Positions 6,531 to 13,167 of a DNA stretch of 13,732 nt are shown here, piece by piece. Position 1 is the stretch's first letter. The number at the start of each line of letters is the position of its first letter. The notes beneath the pieces are model-generated. The model was not told the DNA's origin and did not search any database. It worked only from the letters and a program-made list of their open reading frames with translations. A program made the translations under genes and the position numbers. The stretch is from NCBI GenBank assembly GCA_943359415.1, contig CALRHQ010000020.1, positions 1 through 13,732 of the forward strand, in the 5' to 3' direction. This stretch comes from Candidatus Peribacteria bacterium (GTDB lineage: Bacteria; Patescibacteriota; Gracilibacteria; UBA1369; LOWO2-01-FULL-3).

Positions 6531-8117
6531 ATGCTGACGCAGGAAAGATCAATCACTGTAAACAAAATCGGTGGTGCAAATATGAGCCAACTTGGAGAGG
6601 TGCTTAACCTTGTAAATGTTTTACATGGACAAAATGAAGCACCTATTTTAGTTGTATCTGCATTTAAAGATGTTACAGATAGATTAATCGATGCGATGGA
6701 TAAAGATTTGGAGGGGAAGGATTATGATGAAAACGCAATAAGGCAAGCCTTTAAGCCTGTTTTACAGATAGTAAATGGAAAAATAGATGAATTTATAAAA
6801 GACGATAATTTTAAAAGAGAAGCACGTGAACATGTGGAAAGAGAACTTGATATTTGTATAACAACTTTAATGACTCACAAGCAAATAAGTAGAACATTTG
6901 CTCCTGGGGATAAAACGTATAAAACAAGAGACAAGATAGTAGCTTTTGGAGAAAGATCGGTAGTAGGAATTTTGGAAGCTTTCTTGAAGGAAAATGGTAT
7001 AAAGGCAAAGGCTCTCAAAGATGTGTCATATCAAGGTAATCAAGTAAAGGCATCAAAAAGTGAACTGCATAAGGGGATTCAAAGAGGAATTGCAGAAGCA
7101 CTTGATCCTTATAAGGAAACAATAGCTGAACAAGTATTGATTATAGGCGGACACGTAAAGGATGTATTAAGAGGTATGGAAAAGGAAATCGGACGTAGCT
7201 ATACAGACACAACAGCCGTGGACGTTACCGTTGCATTGGAAAAATTCTTAGGTATTTCAGTGGATTCGACAGTTGCATGGAAAGAAGTTGACGGAGTCTT
7301 GAGCAGTGATCCAAAGCAGCTTGATGAAAGTATAAATCCATCAACAAATAGGCCAACAAACACTGCAATAGTTTATAGCGATGTTTCTCTAAATGAAGGC
7401 ATGGAATTGGCGGGCGCAAATTCACTATTAATGCAAGTTGATGCATTGGGACTTGCCCTGGAGGAAGGTATTTCTTTATCTTTAAAGAATATCAAAAAAC
7501 CATACGATGAAGGCACGACTTTCAGTGTTGAAGAAACAACTACAGATTTTCCTTTTAAAATTGTTATGGCGAACATGCTATCAGATAGTATTTCATGCAA
7601 AATTCCAAGTATGGTGTCTGGGGTAGGGTTTGCGGCAGCATTAACAAAAGCATTTGCCGACAACGATATAAGCCTAAATGATATTATGACTTCAAGTACT
7701 ACAGTAGGTTTTACAATAAATCTTCCATCAGGTGACGCAAGCAGAAAAGAGCTAAGAAAAAGGATCAGAAAAACAATCGCAAAAATAAGAAATCTAGAAA
7801 TAAATGGTGAAGTTTATAGATGTGATTCTAAATGGAGGAAAGAAAATAGAGCAAATGTTGTAATCATAGGTGATGAATTGAGAAATGCTACGGGAGTATT
7901 AAGCGTTATAACAGGAGTTCTCGCCTCACAAGGAATAAATATTAGTAGTCTTGTTCAGGAAGAAGAACAAAGGAAAATATCTGGTTACGTAGACCACAAA
8001 GACGCACCAAGAGCTGTCCAAGCATTACACCGGGTGTTTATAGACAAAGATGTAGAATTTGGCAAAACGGTGATAGCGGGAATACAGGCTAATGTTCATA
8101 AATTCTTAAGAAAATAA
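6531..8117 (+). CDS. Aspartate kinase, monofunctional, with two C-terminal ACT regions
   Basis: Phosphorylates aspartate, the first step to homoserine, threonine, methionine and lysine. The 528 residues show the amino-acid kinase fold with K12 in KIGGAN, S43 in VVSAFKDVTD, E141 in FGER, GRSYTD (221-226) and VDGVLSSDPKQ (253-263). The canonical KFGGTS motif is altered: Thr-Ser are replaced by Ala-Asn, while the lysine and both glycines stay. The ITVNKIGG start is closer to the 'VEKIGGTSMS' kinases (such as the ectoine-cluster type) than to LysC. Two ACT-like regulatory segments follow, near 345-400 and 443-505 (VVIIGDELRNATGVLSVITG), implying control by an end-product amino acid. The homoserine dehydrogenase gene begins four bases after its stop, the order found in fused ThrA/MetL enzymes. 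The substituted loop makes full activity uncertain. Confidence 0.85.
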   Translation: MLTQERSITVNKIGGANMSQLGEVLNLVNVLHGQNEAPILVVSAFKDVTDRLIDAMDKDLEGKDYDENAIRQAFKPVLQIVNGKIDEFIKDDNFKREAREHVERELDICITTLMTHKQISRTFAPGDKTYKTRDKIVAFGERSVVGILEAFLKENGIKAKALKDVSYQGNQVKASKSELHKGIQRGIAEALDPYKETIAEQVLIIGGHVKDVLRGMEKEIGRSYTDTTAVDVTVALEKFLGISVDSTVAWKEVDGVLSSDPKQLDESINPSTNRPTNTAIVYSDVSLNEGMELAGANSLLMQVDALGLALEEGISLSLKNIKKPYDEGTTFSVEETTTDFPFKIVMANMLSDSISCKIPSMVSGVGFAAALTKAFADNDISLNDIMTSSTTVGFTINLPSGDASRKELRKRIRKTIAKIRNLEINGEVYRCDSKWRKENRANVVIIGDELRNATGVLSVITGVLASQGINISSLVQEEEQRKISGYVDHKDAPRAVQALHRVFIDKDVEFGKTVIAGIQANVHKFLRK

Positions 8118-8121
8118 AACT

Positions 8122-9288
8122 ATGGCGCAACAAAATGTAATTGTAATGGGAACTGGCAATATCGGAACTGAATTTATGAAGCAGGTAGCTCTAAACGATG
8201 CTCCAGGTTTAGGTCGACATGCAAATCCAACAAATATAATTGGTATGGCAAATCAGGATGGATGGGTTCACACACCTGGTGGAATTTCGATCCAAAATTC
8301 ACCAAGGTTGATATCTGATATACAAGCCAAAGATTCAGGATTGGTTGCAGAAGGTAAGCCAAGAACAGCGATGAAAGACTGGATGCGAACTCAGCCGGAA
8401 TATAAAGATGGAGCGAATCTTGGTGAATTATTTGAAGAAATTAAACGTCAAGGATTGATAGACGACACAGTTTTTGTAGATTTGACAGCCAAGGACTTAA
8501 CAAGTTTTCATGGCCAGGTCGTCGAAAGTGGTGGAAAAATAGTTACAGCAAACAAAATTCCTGTTGCACAAAGTTCTTTGGATATTTTTAAACTTTTGAC
8601 AAAATTCAGACGAAGATATGGCTTTAGTTGTTCTGTAATGGCTGGGGCTGGAGCAGTCCCATTTTTGAGAGATGCGTTTGATACAAACGATACCGTGGAA
8701 AGTATAGAAGGTTGTTTCTCCGGAACATTGGGTAAATTATGTAATTTATTGCATGAAGGCAAAATCACTTTTTCAGACGCGATAAAACAGTTAAAAGTTG
8801 ATGGGGATACAGAACCTGATCCTCGTGATGATTTGAGCGGCATGGATGTAGCAAAAAAAATAGTTATTTTGGCAAGAACAGCGGGATATAAAGTAAATTT
8901 GGAAGATGTAGAAGTAGAACCATTTGTTCCGGGAGGATTCAGAGAGTTATCAACTTCCAGTGTGAATGAATTCATGGCAAAAGCAGATATTTTTGATCAA
9001 GAAATCGCAGGGAAATTTGCAGAGGCAAAGAAAGAAGGAAAGACCTTAAGATATGTAGCAAGTTTAAAGGTAGAAGATGGAAAACCAATCGTGAAACTTG
9101 GACTACGTGAAGAAAAATTGGATTCACCATTGGGAAGTCTAAAAGGGAACGGAAACAAAGTTGTAGTTTACACAGCAGCCTATAGTAAAGTTCCATATGA
9201 ACTTTCAGCTCCTGGTTCAGGAGCACATATTACCGCAGGGAATGTAAGGCGTGATTTGTTGCAACTATTGCCAAATAGGGAGATGTAG
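8122..9288 (+). CDS. Homoserine dehydrogenase
   Basis: Reduces aspartate semialdehyde to homoserine with NAD(P)H. The 388 residues open with a Rossmann loop GTGNIG (10-15), then VFVDLT and the TANK motif with K145. The catalytic block TEPDPRDDLSGMDVAKK spans 230-246, where D242 and K246 match the proton-transfer pair of characterised enzymes. It ends with a GSGAHITAGNVRRDLL cofactor-domain segment (366-380). Length and motifs are those of the dehydrogenase half of bifunctional ThrA/MetL enzymes, with no ACT domain. It follows the aspartate kinase stop by four bases and shares its promoter at 6481-6508. Aspartate-semialdehyde dehydrogenase, homoserine kinase and threonine synthase are not in the window, so the pathway is incomplete here. 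All active-site residues I can identify are kept. Confidence 0.92.
   Translation: MAQQNVIVMGTGNIGTEFMKQVALNDAPGLGRHANPTNIIGMANQDGWVHTPGGISIQNSPRLISDIQAKDSGLVAEGKPRTAMKDWMRTQPEYKDGANLGELFEEIKRQGLIDDTVFVDLTAKDLTSFHGQVVESGGKIVTANKIPVAQSSLDIFKLLTKFRRRYGFSCSVMAGAGAVPFLRDAFDTNDTVESIEGCFSGTLGKLCNLLHEGKITFSDAIKQLKVDGDTEPDPRDDLSGMDVAKKIVILARTAGYKVNLEDVEVEPFVPGGFRELSTSSVNEFMAKADIFDQEIAGKFAEAKKEGKTLRYVASLKVEDGKPIVKLGLREEKLDSPLGSLKGNGNKVVVYTAAYSKVPYELSAPGSGAHITAGNVRRDLLQLLPNREM
9208..9224. repeat. Perfect 7-bp inverted repeat inside the homoserine dehydrogenase gene
   Basis: GCTCCTG and CAGGAGC separated by GTT, encoding part of the SAPGSGA segment of the enzyme. No T-run follows on either strand, so it is not a typical terminator. 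The repeat may simply reflect the codons used. Confidence 0.4.
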
Positions 9289-9297
9289 ATCCGACTG

Positions 9298-9326
9298 TTG
9301 ACGACGTGCGCATATTGTGTCATAAT
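9298..9326 (+). promoter_or_regulatory. Sigma70-type promoter for the membrane-protein gene at 9335
   Basis: TTGACG at 9298-9303, an exact 17-base spacer and CATAAT at 9321-9326. Eight bases separate the -10 box from ATG 9335, so the transcript would begin about two bases before that ATG. This supports 9335 as the real start even though the frame is broken soon after. Confidence 0.65.
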
Positions 9327-9334
9327 TTTTTTCT

Positions 9335-10320
9335 ATGAATAATATCAAATCAGCATTGGTTTTGCATTAGCCCTAGGCTCAGCAGGTGCTACAGCGGGGT
9401 ACTTGAGTACGCCGGCCCCTGTTGAGGCAAGAGATCAAAAAGATTCTAAAGAAAAAGGGCTTAATTTAGAGATAAAATCGACATTAAACGAATTAGGAAA
9501 AGTTTTGATAGCAAATGGAGTAAATCCACAAGAAGTTTCAAATGCTATCAAGAACCCAAGTCAGCCGATTCCGGCAGAATGGTGGTTGATAATAATGAAA
9601 TTCGCAACGATGGGGGTCGGTTTATCAATAGATGTAGCGGCATTGACAGTTTTCATGAAGAGTTTTTCTAATACAAAAGAAAAATTGGCTTGGCTTACAG
9701 CAGTACCAGCCATGCACTTCATTTTACCTGAATTATCAGGACAGGCCTCTAATGCAATTTTTAATCCATCAAGTTTGAGTTTTATTGCTGTAGCTTCTTT
9801 TTTCATACTGATAAAAAAAATGCATTCTGAAGAAAAGGAAGAAGGTGTCGAAGAAAAGAAAGAAGTCGCAGGTGTAGGAGGTAAAATTATGAAAGGAATT
9901 GAAAAAGTTTTCGGTGGAACAGTTGTAGCTGCAGGGGCAGTTTCTATGGATGCTTTAGCCGCTGGTCCTGTAATTACCCAGCAATCAGAGACTCTCGGTG
10001 CAAATCCAGAAATTGCCAACGGTATTTCTTCAGCTGCCGTTTTGGTTTGTACCTTAATTGCAATTGGTCTACAAAAACACAAAGATAAACTTCTTCAATT
10101 GATTAGTGAAGATAAAGCTGAGACTTACGGAAAAGGCTTGGCAACAGGTGCTTTTGCTTGGTTTTTGCTTGATTGTTTATATTCAGGATTGGACAGTGCT
10201 TTCGGTATTGGCTTAACTCCTGCACAAGTGAATAGCATCACTGCAGGTTTAGCAGCAATTTCCCCGGTCGCAAGTGTAATGTTTTCTCAAAAACAAGCGA
10301 TGCTGGAAAGTACAAAATAA
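9335..10320 (+). CDS. Multi-pass membrane protein of unknown function; frame broken in the signal peptide
   Basis: From 9343 to 10320 one frame is open and encodes a protein with about six hydrophobic segments (WWLIIMKFATMGVGL, HFILPELSG, LSFIAVASFFILI, AAVLVCTLIAIGL, AFAWFLLDCLY, ITAGLAAISPVASVMF) and a Lys/Glu-rich loop (EEKEEGVEEKKE). I do not recognise the family. That frame has no ATG near its beginning; the first usual-type start is TTG 9403. However, ATG 9335 in another frame, just after a good promoter, encodes MNNIKSAL, and continuing in the main frame gives GFALALGSAGATAG. Together these make a normal signal peptide. The ATG frame stops at TAG 9368. One base seems to be missing near 9356-9363, at a GG/TTTT run. 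Restored, the protein would have about 328 residues. It could be a sequencing indel or a true mutation. Confidence 0.6.
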
Positions 10321-10327
10321 ATTCTTC

Positions 10328-10403
10328 TGGTGGACACTAGTGGGTTCGAACCACTGACCTTCTCGACGTCAACGAGACGCTCTACCAACTGAGCTAAGCG
10401 TCC
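10328..10403 (-). tRNA. tRNA-Val (anticodon GAC)
   Basis: A complete 76-base cloverleaf on the minus strand. The acceptor stem GGACGCT pairs with AGTGTCC over seven pairs, with one G-T. The D arm is GCTC/GAGC around AGTTGGTA. The anticodon stem TCTCG/CGAGA holds the loop TTGACGT, with anticodon GAC complementary to 10368-10370. The T arm is AGTGG-TTCGAAC-CCACT, and discriminator A and CCA are encoded. GAC reads valine codons GUC and GUU. Position 37 is G, whereas A is common in bacterial tRNA-Val. It lies between two plus-strand protein genes and points against them. Confidence 0.96.
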
Positions 10404-10428
10404 ACAAGTAATTCGCAAAGCGAAGTTG

Positions 10429-10457
10429 ATTCTATACAGGATCATCAAAGTTGTCTA
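10429..10457 (-). promoter_or_regulatory. Probable promoter of tRNA-Val
   Basis: On the minus strand TAGACA (10457-10452), a 17-base spacer and TAGAAT (10434-10429). The predicted start near 10422 is about 19 bases before the mature tRNA 5' end. Each hexamer differs from consensus by one base. It lies back to back with the -10 box at 10479-10484. Confidence 0.5.
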
Positions 10458-10478
10458 GCCAAATAAACTGGATTAAGG

Positions 10479-10484
10479 TATAAT
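10479..10484 (+). promoter_or_regulatory. -10 box for the low-complexity protein gene at 10509
   Basis: A perfect TATAAT 24 bases before the ATG, giving a leader of about 18 bases. No good -35 hexamer is seen at 16-18 bp; the nearest, TTGTCT at 10451-10456, is 22 bp away. Confidence 0.45.
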
Positions 10485-10508
10485 CTCGAAGAAATTTAAA
10501 AAAATTAT

Positions 10509-11276
10509 ATGGATCCACAAAATACGCAAGGAGCAGGAGCTCAGCCAGTAGGTCAAAATCCACAAGGACAAGGTCAAACACAACCACCACAAGGAATGCC
10601 TCAGCAAGGTGCTGGACAGTCCCAACCACAAGGAGGAATGCCCACAGGAATGTATCCACCACAAGGTTATCAACAAGGAGGTATGCCTGGAGCATATCCA
10701 CAAGGAATGTATCCACAAATGCCACAACAAGGATACCCACAAGGAGGAATGCCACCAGGAATGTATCCACCACAAGGTTATCCACAAGGCGGTATGTATC
10801 CTGACATGGGGCAAGGTTTCGGAGGAGACATGGGAATGGGCGGAGCACAAGGTTTTGGAGCCGGAGGAATGCCACCACAAGAACCTGAAGATACAACTCC
10901 AGCAAATTTTCCACTTGGAACAAAATTTGTAGCGCCATTAAAAATAAAATTGCCAAAGCATGACATGAGTTTTGATGATGCGTATTTTGTAAAACTTTTA
11001 GCAGGTTCAATTTCACTTTCAAGAGAAGAGAAAAAAAGAATTATCGAATCAGTTCCAAAATTGAAACAATCACAGATAGATGAATTAATAAATATTTTTG
11101 AAGAAGAAAAAGAGAAATTCGCAGCATTGTCAAAAAAACACGTTCCTCAGCTTGAAAAACTTGCTCAACAACACTACGATGAATGGATGGATTTGGAGAC
11201 TGAACACGAACAATCTCAAAAGAAAAATGAAGATCAAGATAAGGCTGAAGCCATCAGAAAACAATTAGGTCTGTAA
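10509..11276 (+). CDS. Protein with Pro/Gln/Gly/Met/Tyr-rich low-complexity N-terminus and conserved helical C-terminus
   Basis: A 255-residue protein in two parts. Residues 1 to about 135 are almost entirely Pro, Gln, Gly, Met and Tyr, built from imperfect units such as GGMPPGMYPPQGYPQ and lacking charged residues except near the ends; this resembles prion-like, phase-separating segments. Residues from about 136 contain FVAPLKIKLPKHDMSFDDAY, then a charged, probably all-helical tail: LSREEKKRIIESVPKLKQSQ, ELINIFEEEKEKFAALSKKH and a coiled-coil-like end. The 'EEKxRIIxSxPKLxxxQIDEL' pattern looks familiar from hypothetical CPR proteins, but I know no function. There is no signal peptide or membrane segment, so it should be cytoplasmic. 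It has its own -10 box; the next lipoprotein gene starts 28 bases later and is probably co-transcribed. Confidence 0.8.
   Translation: MDPQNTQGAGAQPVGQNPQGQGQTQPPQGMPQQGAGQSQPQGGMPTGMYPPQGYQQGGMPGAYPQGMYPQMPQQGYPQGGMPPGMYPPQGYPQGGMYPDMGQGFGGDMGMGGAQGFGAGGMPPQEPEDTTPANFPLGTKFVAPLKIKLPKHDMSFDDAYFVKLLAGSISLSREEKKRIIESVPKLKQSQIDELINIFEEEKEKFAALSKKHVPQLEKLAQQHYDEWMDLETEHEQSQKKNEDQDKAEAIRKQLGL
10626..10671 (+). repeat. Direct repeat copy 1 in the low-complexity coding region
   Basis: 46 bases encoding PQGGMPTGMYPPQGY, nearly identical to the second copy 111 bases (37 codons) downstream. It differs mainly where Pro-Thr-Gly replaces Pro-Pro-Gly. The spacing keeps the reading frame, so expansion or contraction by recombination would change only the repeat number. 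Confidence 0.75.
10737..10782 (+). repeat. Direct repeat copy 2 in the low-complexity coding region
   Basis: Second copy of the 46-base unit, encoding PQGGMPPGMYPPQGY and followed by further, shorter CCACAAGG-type repeats. Confidence 0.75.
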
Positions 11277-11304
11277 AAAATATTTAAATCCTCACCAAAA
11301 TACT

Positions 11305-11847
11305 ATGAAAAAGTTAATACCAATATTTTTAGTTCTATCCGTATTTGTTACGGGTTGTAATTTCGCAAATAAAACATCTGATAAACCTCTAAGCACAGCA
11401 GGGGACAAAGCTTTGGATCAAAAATTCTATGACCAAGCAGTCGTATCAAATGAAGTAGCCCTTTGCAATCAGATAAAAGACAAGACAATGAAATCTGAAT
11501 GTACAAGCATTGCAAATGCGGGAAAAATCACGACAGAAGCCGTCTCAAAAGTGGACTTAATGTTGTGCAAAAAAATTGATCTAGCTCGATACAGGACAGC
11601 ATGCGAACTACAAGTTCAACCATTATTAACTGCAAAACAGGCAGACTCAGAACGTCTAACAATAGAACAAAAAGCATACGATCAACAAAACGCAAAACTT
11701 TGTGATCAAATCAAAGACGAAAACCAAAAATCAACTTGCAAGTACAATATCCTTGCAAACCAAGCAGTCTCAAAAAAAGACCCATCCCTTTGTAACGGGA
11801 TAGGTCAGCAAGATATGGTAGAAAGATGTAAATCAAACGTCAAATAA
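11305..11847 (+). CDS. Lipoprotein with four C-x11-C repeats
   Basis: A 180-residue lipoprotein: MKKLIPIFLVLSVF and lipobox VTGC (lipidated Cys18). After it come exactly eight cysteines in four pairs of identical spacing: C54/C66, C88/C100, C133/C145 and C163/C175. Each pair sits in a unit like LCNQIKDKTMKSEC, with Leu before the first Cys, Ile three residues after it, and a basic or polar stretch before the second. The units are separated by Ala/Lys/Gln-rich, helix-forming linkers with SKxDxxLC or AKLC lead-ins. Helical hairpins each closed by one disulfide would form a rod or binding array on the cell surface; that structure is inference. Such C-x11-C repeats occur in hypothetical CPR proteins as far as I recall; no function is known to me. 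Its 3' end holds the terminator of the convergent gene. Confidence 0.8.
   Translation: MKKLIPIFLVLSVFVTGCNFANKTSDKPLSTAGDKALDQKFYDQAVVSNEVALCNQIKDKTMKSECTSIANAGKITTEAVSKVDLMLCKKIDLARYRTACELQVQPLLTAKQADSERLTIEQKAYDQQNAKLCDQIKDENQKSTCKYNILANQAVSKKDPSLCNGIGQQDMVERCKSNVK
11772..11805 (-). terminator. Rho-independent terminator of the surface-protein gene, inside the convergent CDS
   Basis: On the minus strand a nine-pair stem (ACCTATCCC with GGGATGGGT, including one G-U pair) around an eight-base loop, then C and seven T residues at 11778-11772. It begins 48 bases after the surface-protein stop. Read on the plus strand the G-U pair becomes a C-A mismatch and the tract is A, so it works in the minus direction only. 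It overlaps codons 156-167 of the C-x11-C lipoprotein gene. Confidence 0.8.
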
Positions 11848-11852
11848 TATCT

Positions 11853-13088
11853 TTAAATTTTAGGATTGAAACACATTGCTCCAACTTTGATATATTTATC
11901 TGTTACAGCTGATGTATTTTTATAGTTTGCTTCACACTTCGTTGTCCAAGGGTAAAGAGCTGTTAAAATAACATCATCATAGGTTTCATTTGTCCAAAAA
12001 TCATTTCCTGTATTTTTACTGAATGCATTTGAAAAACAAGACACGGCTACTTCTCCTGCATTACAAGCAAGTGTGACATATGCATGATTTGTACCACCTT
12101 TAGGTACAAGTACGAAACCGGATTCTCTAAAAGTGTATGTTCCAAAACCTCCGGCAGATGTAACTTTTCCTGTAACATTAATATTCTTATTAAATTTAGC
12201 ATCATCAGTTGATTCAAATAAAACAGTTTTAAAAGAATCAGCGGTGACATTTCCTAGTAGTTTAAACGTACCTGGTAGCCCGGCAATAGTTCCATTTTTA
12301 CCATCTATCATAATTCCTTTTGAAGCTCCTGGGTATGCAGGGCCTAAAACTGATAAATTATCTGTAAGACCTAGGACATCCAAATCTTTATTAAAGATAT
12401 TTCCGCCAACACCAAGACCACCTGTTACATCAAGTCCATCATCTATCGAAACATTTGCATTTGGATTTGAAATCATGCCGGCAACTTCCATTGGCGTAGA
12501 AACGCTAAAAACATATCCTTTTCCATCATCCCAAATTTGAGTACTACCTCTCAAAATAAGAGTGCCAGACATTTCGACTTCATCATTGAAGACTGCATTT
12601 TGTCCGACATTCAATTCATTATTGATTTTCAAATTATCATCAATGGTAACATCTCCAATTGAATTTGAGACATTCCCAGTAACATCAAGCCCATCATCTA
12701 TCTTAACTTTCGCATTCAAAACCGGATTAATGATTTTATTGATGACTTCCAAAATACCATTTGTATTGCTTGGAGGATTATTTACAAAACCAACCGTGAC
12801 ATTTTTATTTGCTGAAACAGAACCTGAGAGCCCAAGGTCACCATTTACAACTACATGATCTTGAATATTTACAACCCCCAAATTATTGCCGGTTGAATTT
12901 TTTATAGCACCATTTTGAAAATCTATGTCTCCAGTAAAAGTAGCTCCATTAAAAGTAGGTTTTACATCAGTTCCTGGAGGTTGATATGTTGGAGCGCCAA
13001 GAGTGACGCTTATTCCAAAAAATAAAACACCAGTCATAACTGCTATGACGCTTGAAATAATAGCTGACTTAAAATACTTATTTTGCAT
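11853..13088 (-). CDS. Signal-anchored repetitive surface protein, fibre- or beta-solenoid-like
   Basis: A 411-residue exported protein. Residues 9-31 form a hydrophobic signal or anchor segment followed by GAPTYQPPG. From about 45 to 310 it is Asn/Asp/Val/Gly-rich with short repeated strands such as VSIDDGLDVTGG, VKIDDGLDVTGN, VTIDDNLKINNELNVG and INVTGKVTSAGG, a pattern seen in trimeric fibres and beta-solenoids of CPR cell-surface proteins. The C-terminal 90 residues are a separate globular domain with four cysteines (C342, C351, C385, C406): LACNAGEVAVSCFS, then TTKCEANY and KVGAMCFNP. This looks like a distal head that could bind a ligand or another cell; that role is inferred. It has its own promoter at 13121-13149 and a terminator at 11772-11805, so it is a single-gene unit. 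Confidence 0.75.
   Translation of the reverse strand: MQNKYFKSAIISSVIAVMTGVLFFGISVTLGAPTYQPPGTDVKPTFNGATFTGDIDFQNGAIKNSTGNNLGVVNIQDHVVVNGDLGLSGSVSANKNVTVGFVNNPPSNTNGILEVINKIINPVLNAKVKIDDGLDVTGNVSNSIGDVTIDDNLKINNELNVGQNAVFNDEVEMSGTLILRGSTQIWDDGKGYVFSVSTPMEVAGMISNPNANVSIDDGLDVTGGLGVGGNIFNKDLDVLGLTDNLSVLGPAYPGASKGIMIDGKNGTIAGLPGTFKLLGNVTADSFKTVLFESTDDAKFNKNINVTGKVTSAGGFGTYTFRESGFVLVPKGGTNHAYVTLACNAGEVAVSCFSNAFSKNTGNDFWTNETYDDVILTALYPWTTKCEANYKNTSAVTDKYIKVGAMCFNPKI
12421..12458 (-). repeat. Internal coding repeat, IDDGLDVTGG copy
   Basis: About 38 bases closely matching 12676-12716 and encoding the ANVSIDDGLDVTG unit of the surface protein. Confidence 0.55.
12676..12716 (-). repeat. Internal coding repeat, IDDGLDVTGN copy
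   Basis: About 41 bases encoding the AKVKIDDGLDVTG unit, matching 12421-12458 with a few substitutions. Confidence 0.55.
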
Positions 13089-13120
13089 TTTGTTTTTGTT
13101 TTAATTTTTTATCTATACAG

Positions 13121-13149
13121 ATTATAGCATAAAAGTCGTACAAAAACAA
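13121..13149 (-). promoter_or_regulatory. Sigma70-type promoter with extended -10 for the surface-protein gene
   Basis: On the minus strand TTGTTT (13149-13144), a 17-base spacer ending in TGC, and a perfect TATAAT (13126-13121). The predicted start near 13114 gives a leader of about 26 bases that is almost only A, T and C next to the ATG, with no Shine-Dalgarno. Confidence 0.7.
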
Positions 13150-13167
13150 GCCCAAGGAATTATATAA

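Noticed and set aside
8508..8975. Open frame of 155 residues on the minus strand
   Set aside because: It lies wholly opposite the homoserine dehydrogenase gene and shows no motif, promoter or initiation signal of its own.
9208..9224. Terminator at the end of the homoserine dehydrogenase gene
   Set aside because: The perfect inverted repeat lies about 64 bases before the stop codon and is not followed by a T-run.
9335..9370. Programmed -1 frameshift in the membrane-protein gene
   Set aside because: No X-XXY-YYZ slippery heptamer and no stimulating hairpin is visible; a one-base indel explains the break more simply, though this is not proven.
10328..10403. tRNA-Val as an integration site of a mobile element
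   Set aside because: I see no repeat of the tRNA 3' end elsewhere in the window and no integrase or phage gene; the tRNA is intact.
10626..10800. Possible CRISPR-like or intergenic tandem array
   Set aside because: The repeats are in frame, encode one continuous protein, vary in length and have no unique spacers of constant size.
10432..11022. Long minus-strand open frames with repeated Leu/Val/Asp or Trp/His/Ser units
   Set aside because: They are the complement of the Pro/Gln/Gly repeats of the plus-strand gene; the apparent repetition comes from that gene's repeats.
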